DNA from: Microglena sp. YARC
Taxonomy: Eukaryota; Chlorophyta; Chlorophyceae; Chlamydomonadales; Chlamydomonadaceae
Length of the DNA: 64,000 bases
Direction of reading: 5' to 3'
NCBI GenBank assembly: GCA_022414725.1
Contig: CM039462.1
Span: 56,300,030 to 56,364,029 of the forward strand
Shown piece by piece: positions 9,601 through 22,920 of the stretch. How positions within the stretch are numbered: position 1 is the stretch's first letter; every line of letters starts with the position of its first letter. Under the pieces are notes generated by a model. It saw only the letters and a list, made by a program, of their open reading frames with translations, did not search any database and was not told where the DNA came from. A program made the position numbers and the translations under genes.

Positions 9601-12600
9601 CTTGGTGCTTTCCCTGGTAGTGATCTTGGTGCTTTCCCTGGTAGTGATCTTGGTGCTTTCCCTGGTAGTGATCTTGGTGCTTTCCCTGGTAGTGATCTTG
9701 GTGCTTTCCCTGGTAGTGATCTTGGTGCTTTCCCTGGTAGTGATCTTGGTGCTTTCCCTGGTAGTGATCTTGGTGCTTTCCCTGGTAGTGATCTTGGTGC
9801 TTTCCCTGGTAGTGATCTTGGTGCTTTCCCTGGTAGTGATCTTGGTGCTTTCCCTGGTAGTGATCTTGGTGCTTTCCCTGGTAGTGATCTTGGTGCTTTC
9901 CCTGGTAGTGATCTTGGTGCTTTCCCTGGTAGTGATCTTGGTGCTTTCCCTGGTAGTGATCTTGGTGCTTTCCCTGGTAGTGATCTTGGTGCTTTCCCTG
10001 GTAGTGATCTTGGTGCTTTCCCTGGTAGTGATCTTGGTGCTTTCCCTAGTAGTGATCTTGGTGCTTTCCCTGGTAGTGATCTTGGTGCTTTCCCTGGTAG
10101 TGATCTTGGTGCTTTCCCTGGTAGTGATCTTGGTGCTTTCCCTGGTAGTGATCTTGGTGCTTTCCCTGGTAGTGATCTTGGTGCTTTCCCTGGTAGTGAT
10201 CTTGGTGCTTTCCCTGGTAGTGATCTTGGTGCTTTCCCTGGTAGTGATCTTGTGCTTTCCCTGGTAGTGATCTTGGTGCTTTCCCTGGTAGTGATCTTGG
10301 TGCTTTCCCTGGTAGTGATCTTGGTGCTTTCCCTGGTAGTGATCTTGGTGCTTTCCCTGGTAGTGATCTTGGTGCTTTCCCTGGTAGTGATCTTGGTGCT
10401 TTCCCTGGTAGTGATCTTGGTGCTTTCCCTGGTAGTGATCTTGGTGCTTTCCCTGGTAGTGATCTTGGTGCTTTCCCTGGTAGTGATCTTGGTGCTTTCC
10501 CTGTAGTGATCTTGGTGCTTTCCCTGGTAGTGATCTTGGTGCTTTCCCTGGTAGTGATCTTGGTGCTTTCCCTGGTAGTGATCTTGGTGCTTTCCCTGTA
10601 GTGATCTTGGTGCTTTCCCTGGTAGTGATCTTGGTGCTTTCCCTGGTAGTGATCTTGGTGCTTTCCCTGGTAGTGATCTTGGTGCTTTCCCTGGTAGTGA
10701 TCTTGGTGCTTTCCCTAGTAGTGATGGTAGTGATCTTGGTGCTTTCCCTGGTAGTGATCTTGGTGCTTTCCCTGTAGTGATCTTGGTGCTTTCCCTGGTA
10801 GTGATCTTGGTGCTTTCCCTGGTAGTGATCTTGGTGCTTTCCCTGGTAGTGATCTTGGTGCTTTCCCTGGTAGTGATCTTGGTGCTTTCCCCTGGTAGTG
10901 ATCTTGGTGCTTTCCCTGGTAGTGATCTTGGTGCTTTCCCTGGTAGTGATCTTGGTGCTTTCCCTGGTAGTGATCTTGGTGCTTTCCCTGGTAGTGATCT
11001 TGGTGCTTTCCCTGGTAGTGACCTTGGTGTTTCCCCTGGTAGTGATCTTGGTGCTTTCCCTGGTAGTGATCTTGGTGCTTTCCCTGGTAGTGATCTTGGT
11101 GCTTTCCCTGGTAGTGATCTTGGTGCTTTCCCTGGTAGTGATCTTGGTGCTTTCCCTGGTAGTGATCTTGGTGCTTTCCCTGGTAGTGATCTTGGTGCTT
11201 TCCCTGGTAGTGATCTTGGTGCTTTCCCTGGTAGTGATCTTGGTGCTTTCCCTGGTAGTGATCTTGGTGCTTTCCCTGGTAGTGATCTTGGTGCTTTCCT
11301 GGTAGTGATCTTGGTGCTTTCCCTGGTAGTGATCTTGGTGCTTTCCCTGGTAGTGATCTTGGTGCTTTCCCTGGTAGTGATCTTGGTGCTTTCCCTGGTA
11401 GTGATCTTGGTGCTTTCCCTGGTAGTGATCTTGGTGCTTTCCCTGGTAGTGATCTTGGTGCTTTCCCTGGTAGTGATCTTGGTGCTTTCCCTAGTAGTGA
11501 TCTTGGTGCTTTCCCTGGTAGTGATCTTGGTGCTTTCCCTGGTAGTGATCTTGGTGCTTTCCCTGGTAGTGATCTTGGTGCTTTCCCTGGTAGTGATCTT
11601 GGTGCTTTCCCTGGTAGTGATCTTGGTGCTTTCCCTGGTAGTGATCTTGGTGCTTTCCCTGGTAGTGATCTTGGTGCTTTCCCTGGTAGTGATCTTGGTG
11701 CTTTCCCTGGTAGTGATCTTGGTGCTTTCCCTGGTAGTGATCTTGGTGCTTTCCCTGGTAGTGATCTTGGTGCTTTCCCTGGTAGTGATCTTGGTGCTTT
11801 CCCTGGTAGTGATCTTGGTGCTTTCCCTGGTAGTGATCTTGGTGCTTTCCCTGGTAGTGATCTTGGTGCTTTCCCTGGTAGTGATCTTGGTGCTTTCCCT
11901 GGTAGTGATCTTGGTGCTTTCCCTGGTAGTGATCTTGGTGCTTTCCCTGGTAGTGATCTTGGTGCTTTCCCTGGTAGTGATCTTGGTGCTTTCCCTGGTA
12001 GTGATCTTGGTGCTTTCCCTGGTAGTGATCTTGGTGCTTTCCCTAGTAGTGATCTTGGTGCTTTCCCTGGTAGTGATCTTGGTGCTTTCCCTGGTAGTGA
12101 TCTTGGTGCTTTCCCTGGTAGTGATCTTGGTGCTTTCCCTGGTAGTGATCTTGGTGCTTTCCCTGGTAGTGATCTTGGTGCTTTCCCTGGTAGTGATCTT
12201 GGTGCTTTCCCTGGTAGTGATCTTGGTGCTTTCCCTGGTAGTGATCTTGGTGCTTTCCCTGGTAGTGATCTTGGTGCTTTCCCTGGTAGTGATCTTGGTG
12301 CTTTCCCTGGTAGTGATCTTGGTGCTTTTCCCTGGTAGTGATCTTGGTGCTTTCCCTGGTAGTGATCTTGGTGCTTTCCCTGGTAGTGATCTTGGTGCTT
12401 TCCCTGGTAGTGATCTTGGTGCTTTCCCTGTAGTGATCTTGGTGCTTTCCCTGTAGTGATCTTGGTGCTTTCCCTGGTAGTGATCTTGGTGCTTTCCCTG
12501 GTAGTGATCTTGGTGCTTTCCCTGGTAGTGATCTTGGTGCTTTCCCTGGTAGTGATCTTGGTGCTTTCCCTGGTAGTGATCTTGGTGCTTTCCCTGGTAG

Positions 12601-15600
12601 TGATCTTGGTGCTTTCCCTGGTAGTGATCTTGGTGCTTTCCCTGGTAGTGATCTTGGTGCTTTCCCTGGTAGTGATCTTGGTGCTTTCCCTGGTAGTGAT
12701 CTTGGTGCTTTCCCTGGTAGTGATCTTGGTGCTTTCCCTGGTAGTGATCTTGGTGCTTTCCCTGGTAGTGATCTTGGTGCTTTCCCTGGTAGTGATCTTG
12801 GTGCTTTCCCTGGTAGTGATCTTGGTGCTTTCCCTAGTAGTGATCTTGGTGCTTTCCCTGGTAGTGATCTTGGTGCTTTCCCTGGTAGTGATCTTGGTGC
12901 TTTCCCTGGTAGTGATCTTGGTGCTTTCCCTAGTAGTGATCTTGGTGCTTTCCCTGGTAGTGATCTTGGTGCTTTCCCTGGTAGTGATCTTGGTGCTTTC
13001 CCTGGTAGTGATCTTGGTGCTTTCCCTGGTAGTGATCTTGGTGCTTTCCCTGGTAGTGATCTTGGTGCTTTCCTGGTAGTGATCTTGGTGCTTTCCCTGG
13101 TAGTGATCTTGGTGCTTTCCCTGGTAGTGATCTTGGTGCTTTCCCTGGTAGTGATCTTGGTGCTTTCCCTTGGTAGTGATCTTGGTGCTTTCCCTGGTAG
13201 TGATCTTGGTGCTTTCCCTGGTAGTGATCTTGGTGCTTTCCCTGGTAGTGATCTTGGTGCTTTCCCTGGTAGTGATCTTGGTGCTTTCCCTGGTAGTGAT
13301 CTTGGTGCTTTCCCTGGTAGTGATCTTGGTGCTTTCCCTGGTAGTGATCTTGGTGCTTTCCCTGGTAGTGATCTTGGTGCTTTCCCTGGTAGTGATCTTG
13401 GTGCTTTCCCTGGTAGTGATCTTGGTGCTTTCCCTGGTAGTGATCTTGGTGCTTTCCCTGGTAGTGATCTTGGTGCTTTCCCTGGTAGTGATCTTGGTGC
13501 TTTCCCTGGTAGTGATCTTGGTGCTTTCCCTGGTAGTGATCTTGGTGCTTTCCCTAGTAGTGATCTTGGTGCTTTCCCTGGTAGTGATCTTGGTGCTTTC
13601 CCTGGTAGTGATCTTGGTGCTTTCCCTAGTGATCTTGGTGCTTTCCCTGGTAGTGATCTTGGTGCTTTCCCTGGTAGTGATCTTGGTGCTTTCCCTGGTA
13701 GTGATCTTGGTGCTTTCCCTGGTAGTGATCTTGGTGCTTTCCCTGGTAGTGATCTTGGTGCTTTCCCTGGTAGTGATCTTGGTGCTTTCCCTGGTAGTGA
13801 TCTTGGTGCTTTCCCTGGTAGTGATCTTGGTGCTTTCCCTGGTAGTGATCTTGGTGCTTTCCCTGGTAGTGATCTTGGTGCTTTCCCTGGTAGTGATCTT
13901 GGTGGTAGTGATCTTGGTGCTTTCCCTGGTAGTGATCTTGGTGCTTTCCCTGGTAGTGATCTTGGTGCTTTCCCTGGTAGTGATCTTGGTGCTTTCCCTG
14001 GTAGTGATCTTGGTGCTTTCCCTGGTAGTGATCTTGGTGCTTTCCCTGGTAGTGATCTTGGTGCTTTCCCTAGTAGTGATCTTGGTGCTTTCCCTGGTAG
14101 TGATCTTGGTGCTTTCCCTGGTAGTGATCTTGGTGCTTTCCCTGGTAGTGATCTTGGTGCTTTCCCTGGTAGTGATCTTGGTGCTTTCCCTGGTAGTGAC
14201 CTTGGTGCTTTCCCTGGTAGTGATCTTGGTGCTTTCCCTGGTAGTGATCTTGGTGCTTTCCCTGGTAGTGATCTTGGTGCTTTCCCTGGTAGTGATCTTG
14301 GTGCTTTCCCTGGTAGTGATCTTGGTGCTTTCCCTGGTAGTGATCTTGGTGCTTTCCCTGGTAGTGATCTTGGTGCTTTCCCTGGTAGTGATCTTGGTGC
14401 TTTCCCTGGTAGTGATCTTGGTGCTTTCCCTGGTAGTGATCTTGGTGCTTTCCCTGGTAGTGATCTTGGTGCTTTCCCTGGTAGTGATCTTGGTGCTTTC
14501 CCTGGTAGTGATCTTGGTGCTTTCCCCTGGTAGTGATCTTGGTGCTTTCCCTGGTAGTGATCTTGGTGCTTTCCCTGGTAGTGATCTTGGTGCTTTCCCT
14601 GGTAGTGATCTTGGTGCTTTCCCTGGTAGTGATCTTGGTGCTTTCCCTGGTAGTGATCTTGGTGCTTTCCCTGGTAGTGATCTTGGTGCTTTCCCTGGTA
14701 GTGATCTTGGTGCTTTCCCTGGTAGTGATCTTGGTGCTTTCCCTGGTAGTGATCTTGGTGCTTTCCCTGGTAGTGATCTTGGTGCTTTCCCTGGTAGTGA
14801 TGCTTTCCCTGGTAGTGATCTTGGTGCTTTCCCTGGTAGTGATCTTGGTGCTTTCCCTGGTAGTGACCTTGGTGCTTTCCCTGGTAGTGATCTTGGTGCT
14901 TTCCCTGGTAGTGATCTTGGTGCTTTCCCTGGTAGTGATCTTGGTGCTTTCCCTGGTAGTGATCTTGGTGCTTTCCCTGGTAGTGATCTTGGTGCTTTCC
15001 CTGGTAGTGATCTTGGTGCTTTCCCGGTAGTGATCTTGGTGCTTTCCCTGGTAGTGATCTTGGTGCTTTCCCTGGTAGTGATCTTGGTGCTTTCCCTGGT
15101 AGTGATCTTGGTGCTTTCCCTGGTAGTGATCTTGGTGCTTTCCCTGGTAGTGATCTTGGTGCTTTCCCTGGTAGTGATCTTGGTGCTTTCCCTGGTAGTG
15201 ATCTTGGTGCTTTCCCTGGTAGTGATCTTGGTGCTTTCCCTGGTAGTGATCTTGGTGCTTTCCCTGGTAGTGATCTTGGTGCTTTCCCTGGTAGTGATCT
15301 TGGTGCTTTCCCTGGTAGTGATCTTGGTGCTTTCCCTGGTAGTGATCTTGGTGCTTTCCCTGGTAGTGATCTTGGTGCTTTCCCTGGTAGTGATCTTGGT
15401 GCTTTCCCTGTAGTGATCTTGGTGCTTTCCCTGGTAGTGATCTTGGTGCTTTCCCTGGTAGTGATCTTGGTGCTTTCCCTGGTAGTGATCTTGGTGCTTT
15501 CCCTGGTAGTGATCTTGGTGCTTTCCCTGGTAGTGATCTTGGTGCTTTCCCTGGTAGTGATCTTGGTGCTTTCCCTGGTAGTGATCTTGGTGCTTTCCCT

Positions 15601-18600
15601 GGTAGTGATCTTGGTGCTTTCCCTGGTAGTGATCTTGGTGCTTTCCCTGGTAGTGATCTTGGTGCTTTCCCTGGTAGTGATCTTGGTGCTTTCCCTGGTA
15701 GTGATCTTGGTGCTTTCCCTGGTAGTGATCTTGGTGCTTTCCCTGGTAGTGATCTTGGTGCTTTCCCTGGTAGTGATCTTGGTGCTTTCCCTGGTAGTGA
15801 TCTTGGTGCTTTCCCTGGTAGTGATCTTGGTGCTTTCCCTGGTAGTGATCTTGGTGCTTTCCCTGGTAGTGATCTTGGTGCTTTCCCTGGTAGTGATCTT
15901 GGTGCTTTCCCTGGTAGTGATCTTGGTGCTTTCCCTGGTAGTGATCTTGGTGCTTTCCCTGGTAGTGATCTTGGTGCTTTCCCTGGTAGTGATCTTGGTG
16001 CTTTCCCTTGGTAGTGATCTTGGTGCTTTCCCTGGTAGTGATCTTGGTGCTTTCCCTGGTAGTGATCTTGGTGCTTTCCCTGGTAGTGATCTTGGTGCTT
16101 TCCCTGGTAGTGATCTTGGTGCTTTCCCTGGTAGTGATCTTGGTGCTTTCCCTGGTAGTGATCTTGGTGCTTTCCCAGTAGTGATCTTGGTGCTTTCCCT
16201 GGTAGTGATCTTGGTGCTTTCCCTGGTAGTGATCTTGGTGCTTTCCCTGGTAGTGATCTTGGTGCTTTCCCTGGTAGTGATCTTGGTGCTTTCCCTGGTA
16301 GTGATCTTGGTGCTTTCCCTGGTAGTGATCTTGGTGCTTTCCCTGGTAGTGATCTTGGTGCTTTCCCTGGTAGTGATCTTGGTGCTTTCCCTGGTAGTGA
16401 TCTTGGTGCTTTCCCTGGTAGTGATCTTGGTGCTTTCCCTGGTAGTGATCTTGGTGCTTTCCCTGGTAGTGACTCTTGGTGCTTTCCCTGGTAGTGATCT
16501 TGGTGCTTTCCCTGGTAGTGATCTTGGTGCTTTCCCTGGTAGTGATCTTGGTGCTTTCCCTGGTAGTGATCTTGGTGCTTTCCCTAGTAGTGATCTTGGT
16601 GCTTTCCCTGGTAGTGATCTTGGTGCTTTCCCTGGTAGTGATCTTGGTGCTTTCCCTGTAGTGATCTTGGTGCTTTCCCTGGTAGTGATCTTGGTGCTTT
16701 CCCTAGTAGTGATCTTGGTGCTTTCCCTGGTAGTGATCTTGGTGCTTTCCCCTGGTAGTGATCTTGGTGCTTTCCCTGGTAGTGATCTTGGTGCTTTCCC
16801 TGGTAGTGATCTTGGTGCTTTCCCTGGTAGTGATCTTGGTGCTTTCCCTGGTAGTGATCTTGGTGCTTTCCCTGGTAGTGATCTTGGTGCTTTCCCTGGT
16901 AGTGATCTTGGTGCTTTCCCTGGTAGTGATCTTGGTGCTTTCCCTGGTAGTGATCTTGGTGCTTTCCCTGGTAGTGATCTTGGTGCTTTCCCTGGTAGTG
17001 ATCTTGGTGCTTTCCCTGGTAGTGATCTTGGTGCTTTCCCTGGTAGTGATCTTGGTGCTTTCCCTGGTAGTGATCTTGGTGCTTTCCCTGGTAGTGACCT
17101 TGGTGCTTTCCCTGGTAGTGATCTTGGTGCTTTCCCTGGTAGTGATCTTGGTGCTTTCCCTGGTAGTGATCTTGGTGCTTTCCCTGGTAGTGATCTTGGT
17201 GCTTTCCCTGGTAGTGATCTTGGTGCTTTCCCTGGTAGTGATCTTGGTGCTTTCCCTGGTAGTGATCTTGGTGCTTTCCCTGGTAGTGATCTTGGTGCTT
17301 TCCCTGGTAGTGATTTTGGTGCTTTCCCTGGTAGTGATCTTGGTGCTTTCCCTGGTAGTGATCTTGGTGCTTTCCTTGGTAGTGATCTTGGTGCTTTCCC
17401 TGGTAGTGATCTTGGTGCTTTCCCTGGTAGTGACCTTGGTGCTTTCCCTGGTAGTGATCTTGGTGCTTTCCCTGGTAGTGATCTTGGTGCTTTCCCTGGT
17501 AGTGATCTTGGTGCTTTCCTTGGTAGTGATCTTGGTGCTTTCCCTGGTAGTGATCTTGGTGCTTTCCCTGGTAGTGATCTTGGTGCTTTCCCTGGTAGTG
17601 ATCTTGGTGCTTTCCCTGGTAGTGATCTTGGTGCTTTCCCTGGTAGTGATCTTGGTGCTTTCCTGGTAGTGATCTTGGTGCTTTCCCTGGTAGTGATCTT
17701 GGTGCTTTCCCTGGTAGTGATCTTGGTGCTTTCCCTGGTAGTGATCTTGGTGCTTTCCCTGGTAGTGATCTTGGTGCTTTCCCTGGTAGTGATCTTGGTG
17801 TTTCCCTGGTAGTGATCTTGGTGCTTTCCCTGGTAGTGATCTTGGTGCTTTCCCTGGTAGTGATCTTGGTGCTTTCCCTGGTAGTGATCTTGGTGCTTTC
17901 CCTGGTAGTGATCTTGGTGCTTTCCCTGGTAGTGATCTTGGTGCTTTCCTGGTAGTGATCTTGGTGCTTTCCCTGGTAGTGATCTTGGTGCTTTCCCTGG
18001 TAGTGATCTTGGTGCTTTCCCCTTGGTGCTTTCCCTGGTAGTGATCTTGGTGCTTTCCCTGGTAGTGATCTTGGTGCTTTCCCTGGTAGTGATCTTGGTG
18101 CTTTCCCTGGTAGTGATCTTGGTGCTTTCCCTGGTAGTGATCTTGGTGCTTTCCCTGTGGTAGTGATCTTGGTGCTTTCCCTGGTAGTGATCTTGGTGCT
18201 TTCCCTGGTAGTGATCTTGGTGCTTTCCCTGGTAGTGATCTTGGTGCTTTCCTGGTAGTGATCTTGGTGCTTTCCCTGGTAGTGATCTTGGTGCTTTCCC
18301 TGGTAGTGATCTTGGTGCTTTCCCTGGTAGTGATCTTGGTGCTTTCCCTGGTAGTGATCTTGGTGCTTTCCCTGGTAGTGATCTTGGTGCTTTCCCTGGT
18401 AGTGACCTTGGTGCTTTCCCTGGTAGTGATCTTGGTGCTTTCCCTGGTAGTGATCTTGGTGCTTTCCCTGGTAGTGATCTTGGTGCTTTCCCTGGTAGTG
18501 ATCTTGGTGCTTTCCCTGGTAGTGATCTTGGTGCTTTCCCCCTGGTAGTGATCTTGGTGCTTTCCCTGGTAGTGATCTTGGTGCTTTCCCTGGTAGTGAT

Positions 18601-21600
18601 CTTGGTGCTTTCCCTGGTAGTGATCTTGGTGCTTTCCCTGGTAGTGATCTTGGTGTTTCCCCTAGTAGTGATCTTGGTGCTTTCCCTGGTAGTGATCTTG
18701 GTGCTTTCCCTGGTAGTGATCTTGGTGCTTTCCCTGGTAGTGATCTTGGTGCTTTCCCTTGGTAGTGATCTTGGTGCTTTCCCTGGTAGTGATCTTGGTG
18801 CTTTCCCCTTGGTAGTGATCTTGGTGCTTTTTCCCTGGTAGTGATCTTGGTGCTTTCCCTGGTAGTGATCTTGGTGCTTTCCCTAGTAGTGATCTTGGTG
18901 CTTTCCCTGGTAGTGATCTTGGTGCTTTCCCTGGTAGTGATCTTGGTGCTTTCCCTGTAGTGATCTTGGTGCTTTCCCTGGTAGTGATCTTGGTGCTTTC
19001 CCTGGTAGTGATCTTGGTGCTTTCCCTGGTAGTGATCTTGGTGCTTTCCCTGGTAGTGATCTTTGGTGCTTTCCCCTGGTAGTGATCTTGGTGCTTTCCC
19101 TGGTAGTGATCTTGGTGCTTTCCCTGGTAGTGATCTTGGTGCTTTCCTGGTAGTGATCTTGGTGCTTTCCCTGGTAGTGATCTTGGTGCTTTCCCTGGTA
19201 GTGATCTTGGTGTTTCCCCTAGTAGTGATCTTGGTGCTTTCCCTGGTAGTGATCTTGGTGCTTTCCCTGGTAGTGATTTGGGTGCTTTCCTGGTAGTGAT
19301 CTTGGTGCTTTCCCCTAGTAGTGATCTTGGTGCTTTCCCTGGTAGTGATCTTGGTGCTTTCCCTGGTAGTGATCTTGGTGCTTTCCCTGGTAGTGATCTT
19401 GGTGCTTTCCCTGGTAGTGATCTTGGTGCTTTCCCTGGTAGTGATCTTGGTGCTTTCCCTGGTAGTGATCTTGGTGCTTTCCTGGTAGTGATCCCTTGGT
19501 GCTTTCCCTGGTAGTGATCTTGGTGCTTTCCCTGTAGTGAGCTTAGTGATCTTGGTGCTTTCCCTAGTAGTGATCTTGGTGCTTTCCCTGGTAGTGATCT
19601 TGGTGCTTTCCCTGGTAGTGATCTTGGTGCTTTCCCCGTAGTGATCTTGGTGCTTTCCCTGGTAGTGATCAATGCTTTCCTGGTAGTGATCTTGGTGCTT
19701 TCCCTGGTAGTGATCTTGGTGCTTTCTGTGGTAGTGATCTTGGTGCTTTCCCTGGTAGTGATCTTGGTGCTTTCCCTGGGTAGTGATCTTGGTGTTTCCT
19801 CTAGTAGTGATCTTGGTGCTTTCCCTGGTAGTGATCTTGGTGCTTTCCCTGATGAGTAGTGATCTTGGTGCTTTCCCTGGTAGTGATCTTGGTGCTTTCC
19901 CTGGTAGTGATCTTGGTGCTTTCCCTGGTAGTGATCTTGGTGCTTTCCCTGGTAGTGATCTTGGCTTTCCCTGGTAGTGATTTGGTGCTTTCCTTTGGTA
20001 GTGATCTTGGTGCTTTCCCCTGTAGTGATCTTGTGCTTTCCTAGTAGTGATCTTGGTGCTTTCCCTGTGTAGTGATCTTGGTGCTTTCCCTGTAGTGATC
20101 TTGGTGCTTTCCTGGTAGTGATCTTGGTGCTTTCCCTGGTAAGTGATATTGGTGCTTTCCCGTAGTGATCTTGGTGCTTTCCCTGTAGTGATCTTGTGCT
20201 TTCCCTAGTGATTTGGTGCTTTCCCTAGTGGTGATCTTGGTGCTTTCCCTGGTAGTGATCTTGGTGCTTTCCCTGGTAGTGATCTTGGTGTTTCCCTGGT
20301 AGTGATCTTGGTGCTTTCCCCTGGTAGTGATCTTGGTGCTTTCCCTGGTAGTGATCTTGGTGCTTTCCCTGGTAGTGATCTTGGTGTGCTTTCCCCCCTT
20401 GTGTGGTGATCTTGGTGCTTTCCCTGGTAGTAGTGTCTTGCTTTCCCTAGTAGTGATCTTGGTGCTTTCCCTGGTAGTGATCTTGGTGCTTTCCCTGGTA
20501 GTGTCTGCTTTCCCTGGTAGTATCTTTGGTGCTTTTAATCTTTCCTTTGTAGTGATCTTGGGTGCTTTCCCTGTAGTGATCTTGGTTGCTTTTCCCTGGT
20601 AGTGATCTTGGTGCTTTCCCTGGTAGTGATCTTGGTGCTTTCCCTGGTAGTGATCTTGATCTTGGTGCTATCCCTTGGTAGTGATCTTGTGCTTTCTGTT
20701 CGGTGCTTTCCCTGGTAGTGATCTTGTGTTTCCCCTAGTAGTGATCTTGGTGCTTTCCCTGTAGTGAATCTTGGTGCTTTCCTGGTAGATGATTTGGTGC
20801 TTTCCCTGGTAGTGATCTTGGTGCTTTCCCTAGTAGTGATCTTGTGCTTTCCCTGGTAGTGATCTTGGTGCTTTCCCTGTCGTGCTGGTGTTTCCCTGGT
20901 ATGATCTTGGTGCTTTTTCCCTGGTAGTGATCTTGGTGCTTTCCGCCAAAGTGACCTTACGGGTGCTTCCTTGGTGAGTGATCTTGGCTGTGCTTTTCCC
21001 TGGTAATTTAGTGATAGGCGATGTTTGGGTGCTTATCCATTTGCGTAGTGGATCTTTTGTGTGTTTCCCCTAGTAGGATCTTTGGTGCTTTAACCTGGTA
21101 GTGATCTTGTGATTTCCCCTGGTAGTGATCTTCAGGTGCTTTCCCAGGTAGTGATGTTGGTGCTTTCCCTATGTATTGTGCTTCCCCTGCTAGTTATGAC
21201 CTCATCGTTTGACCCTCAATGCTGTTCCCTGGTAGTGATCTTGGTGCTCTTTCCTGGTAGTATCTTGGGTGCTAAATAGTTTCTTTATGGGGACCCTGTG
21301 TAGTGATCTTGGTGATTTCCCTGGTAATTTCCCTAGTATGCTGTGGGTGTTTCCCCCTGGATCTTGGTGTTTCCTCTAGTAGTGATTTTGGGTTGCTTTC
21401 CCTGTAGTGATCTTTGTAAGCATCTTACCCCTAGTAGTGTTAATCTTGTTGCTTTCGTTATGGTAAGTGATTTGGTCTTCGTCTTGGTGCTTTCCCTAGT
21501 AGTGATCTTTGCTTCCAAGGTGTAGTGATCTTGTGTTTTCCCCTTGTTGGTAGTGATCTTTGGTGCTTCCCCTGGTAGTGACCTTGGCGCTTTCCCTAGT

Positions 21601-21730
21601 ATGATTTCCTTATGTGCTTTCCGGGTGTAAGTGATCTTGTGCTTTCCCTGGTATGATCTTGGTGCTTTCCTGGTGATCTTGGTGCTGTCCTTCATTGTAG
21701 TGTATCTTCTTGGTCTTTCCCTACAGCGTG
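6677..21730 (+). repeat. Giant 24-bp minisatellite derived from permease exon end (roughly 600 copies)
   Basis: Unit: GGTAGTGATCTT followed by GGTGCTTTCCCT. It is polymorphic at 6690-8860, highly uniform at about 9000-18900, and increasingly scrambled toward the N gap. The unit matches the last 24 bases of the permease exon (5408-5431) at 20 of 24 positions, in the same codon register (GSDLGAFP versus GSALGAFT). The array begins with a 14-base copy of another exon stretch (AGATGACCACCAGG; exon copy near 5353). Each unit carries CTGGTAGTG, a weak donor-like site. The very long open frames here (up to about 800 codons, VVILVLSL or SDLGAFPG repeats) arise because 24 is divisible by 3; I do not consider them genes. 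Confidence 0.93.
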
Positions 21731-21793
21731 TGACCTCAAATGCTTTCCTATGGCGATAATGACTTCATTGGTGGCACGTTTGTTCCCGTGGCT

Positions 21794-22793
21794 NNNNNNN
21801 NNNNNNNNNNNNNNNNNNNNNNNNNNNNNNNNNNNNNNNNNNNNNNNNNNNNNNNNNNNNNNNNNNNNNNNNNNNNNNNNNNNNNNNNNNNNNNNNNNNN
21901 NNNNNNNNNNNNNNNNNNNNNNNNNNNNNNNNNNNNNNNNNNNNNNNNNNNNNNNNNNNNNNNNNNNNNNNNNNNNNNNNNNNNNNNNNNNNNNNNNNNN
22001 NNNNNNNNNNNNNNNNNNNNNNNNNNNNNNNNNNNNNNNNNNNNNNNNNNNNNNNNNNNNNNNNNNNNNNNNNNNNNNNNNNNNNNNNNNNNNNNNNNNN
22101 NNNNNNNNNNNNNNNNNNNNNNNNNNNNNNNNNNNNNNNNNNNNNNNNNNNNNNNNNNNNNNNNNNNNNNNNNNNNNNNNNNNNNNNNNNNNNNNNNNNN
22201 NNNNNNNNNNNNNNNNNNNNNNNNNNNNNNNNNNNNNNNNNNNNNNNNNNNNNNNNNNNNNNNNNNNNNNNNNNNNNNNNNNNNNNNNNNNNNNNNNNNN
22301 NNNNNNNNNNNNNNNNNNNNNNNNNNNNNNNNNNNNNNNNNNNNNNNNNNNNNNNNNNNNNNNNNNNNNNNNNNNNNNNNNNNNNNNNNNNNNNNNNNNN
22401 NNNNNNNNNNNNNNNNNNNNNNNNNNNNNNNNNNNNNNNNNNNNNNNNNNNNNNNNNNNNNNNNNNNNNNNNNNNNNNNNNNNNNNNNNNNNNNNNNNNN
22501 NNNNNNNNNNNNNNNNNNNNNNNNNNNNNNNNNNNNNNNNNNNNNNNNNNNNNNNNNNNNNNNNNNNNNNNNNNNNNNNNNNNNNNNNNNNNNNNNNNNN
22601 NNNNNNNNNNNNNNNNNNNNNNNNNNNNNNNNNNNNNNNNNNNNNNNNNNNNNNNNNNNNNNNNNNNNNNNNNNNNNNNNNNNNNNNNNNNNNNNNNNNN
22701 NNNNNNNNNNNNNNNNNNNNNNNNNNNNNNNNNNNNNNNNNNNNNNNNNNNNNNNNNNNNNNNNNNNNNNNNNNNNNNNNNNNNNNNNNNNNN
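21794..22793. other. Assembly gap, exactly 1000 N
   Basis: A run of exactly 1000 N, which suggests a placeholder of arbitrary size. It follows the decayed end of the 24-bp array, so the true array length and any permease exons hidden here are unknown. Confidence 0.99.
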
Positions 22794-22853
22794 TCCCCAA
22801 TAGTAATCTTCAACGCATACTCTACTCTGGAATTCGGAGCTCACCGTCCGTGT
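22794..22853 (+). CDS. Possible next permease exon directly after the gap
   Basis: The first bases after the gap read SPIVIFNAYSTLEFGAHRP in one frame. AzgA-type permeases have a TSPVxxFxESxxGxxxGGRTG-like segment right after the GxxxGA helix that ends the exon at 5432, so SP, F, ST and R fall at matching places. The GGR part does not match well and the donor site is unclear. It may be a coincidental frame. Confidence 0.3.
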
Positions 22854-22920
22854 CTGCATTTACATCAGGCTGATGTTGATGGCAAGAAAAGGGAGATCTG
22901 ACTCCTGCCATCTGTTTTTT

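Noticed and set aside
6677..19672. Many open frames of 200-800 codons (VVILVLSL, SDLGAFPG, RESTKITT repeats) on both strands
   Set aside because: A 24-bp repeat without a stop in a given frame is open indefinitely. Frames switch at each indel, and no start context, non-repeat domain or splice logic supports translation.
6677..21730. CRISPR-like array
   Set aside because: Units are directly adjacent with no unique spacers, and the context is a eukaryotic intron.
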